A stretch of 64,000 nucleotides of DNA from Lophius americanus (taxonomy: Eukaryota; Chordata; Actinopteri; Lophiiformes; Lophiidae). The DNA lies in assembly GCA_037951165.1 (NCBI GenBank), contig JBBDHG010000124.1, positions 2,109,001 through 2,173,000 of the forward strand, in the 5' to 3' direction. The position numbers were made by a program, and so were the translations under genes. Shown piece after piece: positions 58,711 to 64,000 of this stretch (position 1 is the first letter of the stretch; the number at the start of each line of letters is the position of its first letter). The notes under the pieces were generated by a model. The model saw only the letters and a program-made list of their open reading frames with translations, made no database searches and was not told the origin of the DNA.

Positions 58711-59485
58711 TCTGAAACAGTAGGAAGACATGTCTGACAATAACTGGTGAAAAAGGTGGTGCTGTTAGCTGGAGGTAGAACGAATAATGTTAATAATTGC
58801 CATGACAGAGAAGATGGTCTTTGCCAATGACGACATTAATGTTCCTCATGGAAGGCAAGCCTCAAGTCCCTTTATTCCTCCCCTTCGTCTTGAACGGATT
58901 GTTAACATCGGGTGATTCTCTTCAGACACGTTGCATGTTGACGATTTCCATTTCTATGTATTTCATTCTGAAAGAAAGTATTACGTCTAGTCCTGGATCC
59001 AGTAAATCATTTCATCCTGGAACAGGCATTTCTAGAGAAATCTTCATTAACTGGCAAGTCCGCTCACGTCGTCCAGCGGATCAACATGTGTCGGTTCTGC
59101 TGCCTTATAACAAGGAAGCATGTTATTTTCTCATATTCAATGTGAAATGCACCTATAGACTAATCATACACCGTACTGTTTTATGAGGCGCAGCTGCTCC
59201 TGACTGCTGTAACAGATAAGAGTAACAGTCTACTTCTACTGTTTCATTGTGGCAGAAGAAAGAAGCAGCTAAATCACACCATTTACCAAGGGTTATTTAA
59301 AAAACCTTCAGTAGAAATGATTCTGTGAAACTGCTAATAGACATGCAGAGATAAAAATGAATTATGCTAATCGCTTTTGAATTTAATCTGTCCTTGACAA
59401 ATTAATTTTCCATTGGTTTGTTTAGAATTCTATAAAATCAGTAAATAGAATAAGAATAAACCAAAATAATACTTCATGTATATAT
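58711..59485. other. intergenic unique to unit 3, no clear gene
   Basis: An open frame at 58,821-59,186 contains a stretch like the V-exon text (CATCGGGTGATTCTCTTCAGACACGTTGCATGTTGACGATTTCC resembles the 28,605-28,650 region). See findings. No splice-supported exon. Confidence 0.35.
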
Positions 59486-59764
59486 CCACTCTCCCGCCAT
59501 GGTTAAGGAGAGAGCGCTCATCCACTTATCTGAAGGTTTGTGGCTTATCCTCAGACTCCTGCGGCCTAAATGTTCAAGTGTCCTTGAAAATGGTGCTGAG
59601 CCTTCGAGTTGCTTCAAGTGGTTGTTCCATTGCTGTGTGCATGATGGTATGAATGTTAGGGCTCCTGAAGAGCAGGTGGCGTCTCGCATCGCAGCCTCTA
59701 TCATCACTGCATGGATGTTTGTGTGAATGGGTGAATGCTGGCTTGTGTTATAAAGCGTTTTTGT
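59486..59764. repeat. teleost dispersed repeat with GTGTGAATGGGTGAATG tail
   Basis: Ends GTGTGAATGGGTGAATGCTGG and TGTTATAAAGCG, a familiar fish repeat terminus. It continues into the RTE fragment. Confidence 0.45.
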
Positions 59765-59995
59765 ATGACAACATGTATTCTGTCTTGCTGGACTCTTCAG
59801 CCTGCTCCCTGCTCTTTATACTGATCACATGTCATCCAAACACATCACAGTCCTTGGAGACTCCTGCCTGAACTCATATGTCAGCCTAACGTCCACTATT
59901 GCAAATATAAAGGGGCTCAAAGCTGATCCTTGATGCAGTCCCACCTCCACTTTGAACCCATCTGTCCTTCCTACTGCAAAAGTTATACTGTCATA
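59765..59995 (-). mobile_element. RTE-type LINE reverse transcriptase fragment (unit 3)
   Basis: Counterpart of 32,880-33,120. Reads VEVGLHQGSALSPFIFAIV, then TVMCLDDM where FADD-like residues are expected. Confidence 0.62.
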
Positions 59996-60511
59996 ACTTG
60001 ATGATTAGTAAGGTGTTATTGCGCACAAGGATTTGCACCCAAAAACACAGCTAGCATAAAAACAAAACGACAAACTGCATGGCACCCGAATCGCCGCTGT
60101 GCTATGACGTAAGGAGGTCGCAGTAATGTTCATGTGTTGAAATGTCATAACAACATTCCATATTCCACACAGATGTTCTGGAGCACAAAGTCGGTCAGAT
60201 ATTATTATTAATTTATTTGATTAATTAAAATGTGATCTTCGGCAGTCAAGTCACCGCTATGCGGCTAGCTGTAGACTGAAGCTAACAAATGCTCACATAT
60301 TAACTTCAGTGTAATGAAGTATCGGGACCTGATAGCTGCTTACCTTTCCTCTCTGACGTGATTACAGTCTACTGCGGTCACAATGAGCACCAAAGCAGTC
60401 GTGTTTTGATGCCAATGTAGTCATGTTAGTCAGTAGAACCCTATAATCCACTTTCTCCAACCGCTCCATGGTCGGGCCGCGGCAGGTGCAGTGATCCAAA
60501 TATGTTTGTCT
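59996..60511. other. intergenic block shared with unit 2
   Basis: Matches 33,121-33,540, with an extra piece at 60,340-60,420. No gene seen. Confidence 0.45.
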
Positions 60512-60512
60512 T

Positions 60513-60600
60513 TCTGTCTATATTACTAGAGAAGACCTGAAGCCTCTTTCTTTAGATCTGTCTATATTACTAGAGAAGACCTGAAGCCTCTTTCTTTAGA
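60513..60600. repeat. 44-bp perfect tandem duplication
   Basis: 60,513-60,556 and 60,557-60,600 are identical, each starting TCTGTCTATATTACTAGAGA. Unit 1 has one copy (about 4,155-4,198). Confidence 0.9.
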
Positions 60601-60611
60601 ATCACGTGACC

Positions 60612-60866
60612 TCAGTGGGGTTGCGGCTGTGGGTTTGAGGCTTGATGTTGAGGCAGTGCTGGCTGAGGAGGATGCTGGTTCTGATGGACTTTGTGTTGTT
60701 GATGGTGTGACGGAGTGCTAGGTGAGCTCTGCAGCTGTCTGACAAAGTTAACAGCGGCTGGGTCTCGGGGAACCCGTTCCCTTCGCTCAATGTGCGCTTT
60801 GACAAGGGAACTTCCTTGGTCCTCAAGAAAGATTCTCCAATTCTCATTTTTTGCTTGAGTTCCACC
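60612..60866 (-). pseudogene. captured exon of an unidentified gene, copy 2
   Basis: Same acceptor, length and stop as the unit 1 copy, with a few replacements (for example AHIERRER, AAVNFVRQ). No neighbouring exon was found. Either a relic exon or part of an unrecognised repeat. Confidence 0.4.
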
Positions 60867-61204
60867 CTGGGTGGATGTGGGTCCACAACACAAATGCATT
60901 ACATACAGACACATCTAAGATGTTATAAAACACAACCATTGGCCATGTCCTGCTCATTTGCTGTCAAGTGTAGTGCAATAATTACTGTGATTTTATCTAA
61001 TATTATAACTGGGTCGAAACCAACCCTAACAACATAAAGGTCAAAATCTTCACCAAAAGATTTTTATAATTTAGTGAAATTTTTTTTTGGTTCTATTTGG
61101 TTTAAATAGAAGTTCCTGACAAAGTCAGAAAGACTTGATGCAATAAACAAATTTATGTGGAACTCTTATACATTTAAAACCTAAAAAAAGGGTAGTTGTC
61201 AACT

Positions 61205-61248
61205 CCAATATATGTATACATATATATGTATATATATATATATATATA

Positions 61249-61317
<69 letters not shown>

Positions 61318-61345
61318 ATATATCTATATATATATATATATATAC
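61205..61345. repeat. TA microsatellite
   Basis: About 140 bases of TA with TATC interruptions. Confidence 0.95.
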
Positions 61346-62109
61346 ATATGGTATCAATATATATAAGAAAGACACAAATGTAGAAGAAACCTGCAGCGGG
61401 TTAAATACATTTTCACAGAATCTTTTGCTCAGAGTAGATCTGGTTATCTTGCTGGTTGACATTCATACTCATAAGAAAACTGCATCAACATCTGACGTGA
61501 CAGGAAACAAGCCACATCAATTCTTATCTGAATTCCTGTATATTGCATGAGAACCGATCTGATATGTTTCCATTTCAAGAGCAAATAAGGACAGATTCAT
61601 GAAAAGATCAGATCTTTGTGTTCAAACAGGACTGAAAATAATAATTTATATTTAAAACCATAGCTCCCCTTTTAAAAAGAATGTTTGAAGACTCAAAGAA
61701 CTGTGAACTCAAAGACGTGGAAGTGATCATCCAGTTGAAGTTATTGCACAGCGGTGCAGAGGCCTGCAGCAAGACCAAGAAATGTCAGTAGGATGAAAGC
61801 TACTGCTGCCCTTGCCCCAGTATGTGATAGCGTGTTATGTGATATTAAATTGTCCAACCCAGCAATTCTTCCAAATAAACCTGTCTGTCTCTATCCAGCA
61901 AGGTTACAGAGCATTTTAATAACTTGAAAAGCCAATAAATCAATAAAATCTAGTGATGTTAAAGTGTGCAAAAGTTGCAAAAGGAGTAACTGGCAGAGAA
62001 GAGAGAAGACTGTAGATTCAAAATCAAATTTTATGTTTTGGATATCATTCATGAAGGAGTGCCAAACAGTTTCAAGTAGCTCCATTGTATTGAGTTTTAC
62101 AGCGGTCAC

Positions 62110-63065
62110 AGTATCAGTAGAGATGTTATCAGCTCCAGACTGATCAGAGATTGTATAGACCTGCTATCTATGGTAGCTGTGCATATGTTTAACCTCAGCC
62201 TCAGTCTGGAGAGGGTATTGGTACTGTGGAAGTCCATGGTCTCCCACCTGATGAAGGCCATGGACAGGGTTCTTCTCAAACATCTTTGAGCCCTCGTAAG
62301 CTCCCACAAGGATCCAATCCAGTTTTTCTTTTCACATTCGCACATCAGACTTCAGGCACAAAGCAACTCACTGCAATCTCCAGAAGTTCTCCGATGACTC
62401 AGATATCGTCAGCATCAGTATCAACGTATCTGAGGGGAACGGTCTCGGGTACCAGAACACCATTATGGACTTTGTGGACTGGTGTGAGGTCAAGCACCTT
62501 CAGATTAACACCAGCAAAACAAAAAACCTGGTGATTGACCTCCGCGGGAGTTCCTCACAGAACCTACCGGTGAACATCCAGTGTTTGGACTTGAACAGGT
62601 GACCTAATACAAATTCCTGGGTGTTCACCTCAGCAATAAACTGGACTGGTCGGACAACACAGATGTCCTTTACAAGAAGGGTCAAGGTCGTCTCCACATG
62701 CTGAGGAGACTGAGATCCTTCGGAGTGTGCAGGACTCTGTTAAATACCTTCTATTACACTGTGGTAGCATCTGTTATTGTCTATACTGTGGTCTGCTGCA
62801 GACTGTTGGAGCTCTGAGTAGCTTCTTCAGTGGGAGATTGCGACACCCACAGTGTAAGACAGACCTCTACCACAGGTCCTCTGTCCCGACTGCAGTCAGA
62901 CTTTACAACCAACCCTCTGACACTTGTATCTAAAACCCAGAACTCTGCTACCAACATGTGTATCTGATAATTATCAACTAACTACACACTATGTGTTTTC
63001 CTCTGATTGCACTAATGCACATCTGCACCTGGACAACTATTGCACTTCTCTATCTGGACTATTTT
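62110..63065 (+). mobile_element. L2/Rex-type LINE fragment, unit 3 copy
   Basis: Counterpart of 6605-7600, same frame breaks plus a few more. Part of the shared array, not a new insertion. Confidence 0.75.
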
Positions 63066-63546
63066 AGTTAATTGTTATATATGCCATTGGAGATCGGATT
63101 CTTTCCTTTTTCTTTATATTTTTTAGCTCTTCGTGGAGTTCAAGCAAACCAGAGAAAGGAGGAGGAAGGAGGCGCCGGCAGATCCGCCAATGATTGTCCT
63201 TAAAGTGATCTTTGCACGATCGACGTTCTGCAGCAATCTGAATTTGTGAAAAAATAAAAAACCTATATCTCTCAAATTTAAAGAAATGTGTAAAGAATAC
63301 CTGAATCAACCTCTTCATCCAGACACACTTCCCAAAAAAAAGTTCTCGCTTTTCCCATGACCCAACTTTATTTGGGACATTTCATAGAAATTCATCCAAG
63401 TAATTTATTTTTAATCCTTCTAACAAAGAGACAACTTTATATAAAATATTATATATATTTTAGATATTTTATTGATCCTTTACAGGAAATTGTTTCAAGT
63501 GTCAAAAATAGGTGGCAATACAAGATTTTATTTAATATAAATTAAG

Positions 63547-63579
<33 letters not shown>

Positions 63580-64000
63580 AGTTTACAACAGAAAAGTTGA
63601 ATTTAAATCTATAAAATAAGTAAAGAAAAAGATTTAAAGACAAAAAACAATTGTTAAATGTTGACTAATAACTGATATACATGAAAGGAGAGGAGTGGCA
63701 GAATTAGGTAGATGATTTGCCGCCTTCTTTTTACTCTCAGAAATACGTGCTGAGCTGCAAGTAATGTGGTGAAAAAGAAGGTCGGATATCTGTCAATGAT
63801 TTCTACCGCACAGAAACCACAGGCAGCTTCAGCTTCTCACCTTTCTTTCACCCTGACTATTTAAACTGTGTTCTGTAAATACGACGCAACCCCTGCTGTA
63901 TGTTGTATGAACACACTGTTTGAAAATGTAGGTCGATAAAACAATCAGTGTGACAGTTTTGAATTTGACATCAAATAACTTTTCTACATAGATTGTTCAC
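63066..64000. other. counterpart of 7,600-8,570, no gene seen
   Basis: Same order as unit 1: recurrent open block (63,110-63,440), short TA run (63,546-63,575), spacer. Ends at the window edge. Confidence 0.5.

Larger units (their letters stand above)
55266..64000. repeat. segmental array unit 3 (partial)
   Basis: Matches unit 1 from 1 to about 8,570 with indels, including the LINE at 6.6-7.6 kb. It carries gene 2 exon 1. The window ends before its Ig-gene body. Confidence 0.82.

Overview
This is teleost fish genomic DNA: AT-rich, intron-containing and crowded with decayed transposons typical of fish (L2/Rex-type and RTE-type LINEs, Ty3/Gypsy and BEL/Pao LTR elements, piggyBac and Tc1-like DNA transposons, long TA and CA microsatellites). 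No bacterial, organellar or viral genome features and no RNA genes were seen. No species can be named from the sequence alone.

The window is a head-to-tail segmental array. The sequence at base 1 recurs near 29,433 and again near 55,266, so there are two full units (about 29.4 and 25.8 kb) and 8.7 kb of a third. Each unit carries one copy of a multi-exon gene on the minus strand for a cell-surface immunoglobulin-superfamily receptor, closest in my recognition to the teleost CD22/Siglec-like group. The signal-peptide exon of each gene lies at the start of the next unit. Gene 0 has only its first exon here (2,799-2,853). Gene 1 runs from 32,301 down to 23,580 and gene 2 from 57,858 down to 49,467. 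All eight exons of genes 1 and 2 have matching splice phases and no stop codons, giving predicted proteins of 489 and 520 residues.

Predicted protein order: short signal peptide; V-type domain; C2 domain; a third domain (complete in gene 2, cut by an in-frame 31-codon net loss in gene 1); a second V-like domain with a three-fold six-residue repeat late in the domain; a C2 domain fused in one exon to a membrane segment with a central Arg; and a very short tail without ITIMs. That layout suggests an activating receptor that would need a partner adaptor.

The intergenic 17-21 kb between genes is mostly transposon debris and differs between units. Unit 1 holds a BEL/Pao element (9.2-12.7 kb), a piggyBac remnant keeping its C-terminal half (15.6-17.3 kb) and L2-type LINE pieces (6.6-7.6 and 17.5-18.9 kb). 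Unit 2 holds a minus-strand Gypsy tail, an RTE tail and a 5'-truncated plus-strand chromodomain Gypsy with one LTR (37.1-42.3 kb), plus a piggyBac remnant keeping its N-terminal part (42.8-44.5 kb). Unit 3 repeats the left end of unit 1 with its own L2-like LINE insertion (56.6-57.0 kb). Several exon-like open blocks of unrecognised origin also recur: 4.2, 20.9-21.2, 27.5-28.0, 53.3-53.8 and 60.6 kb.
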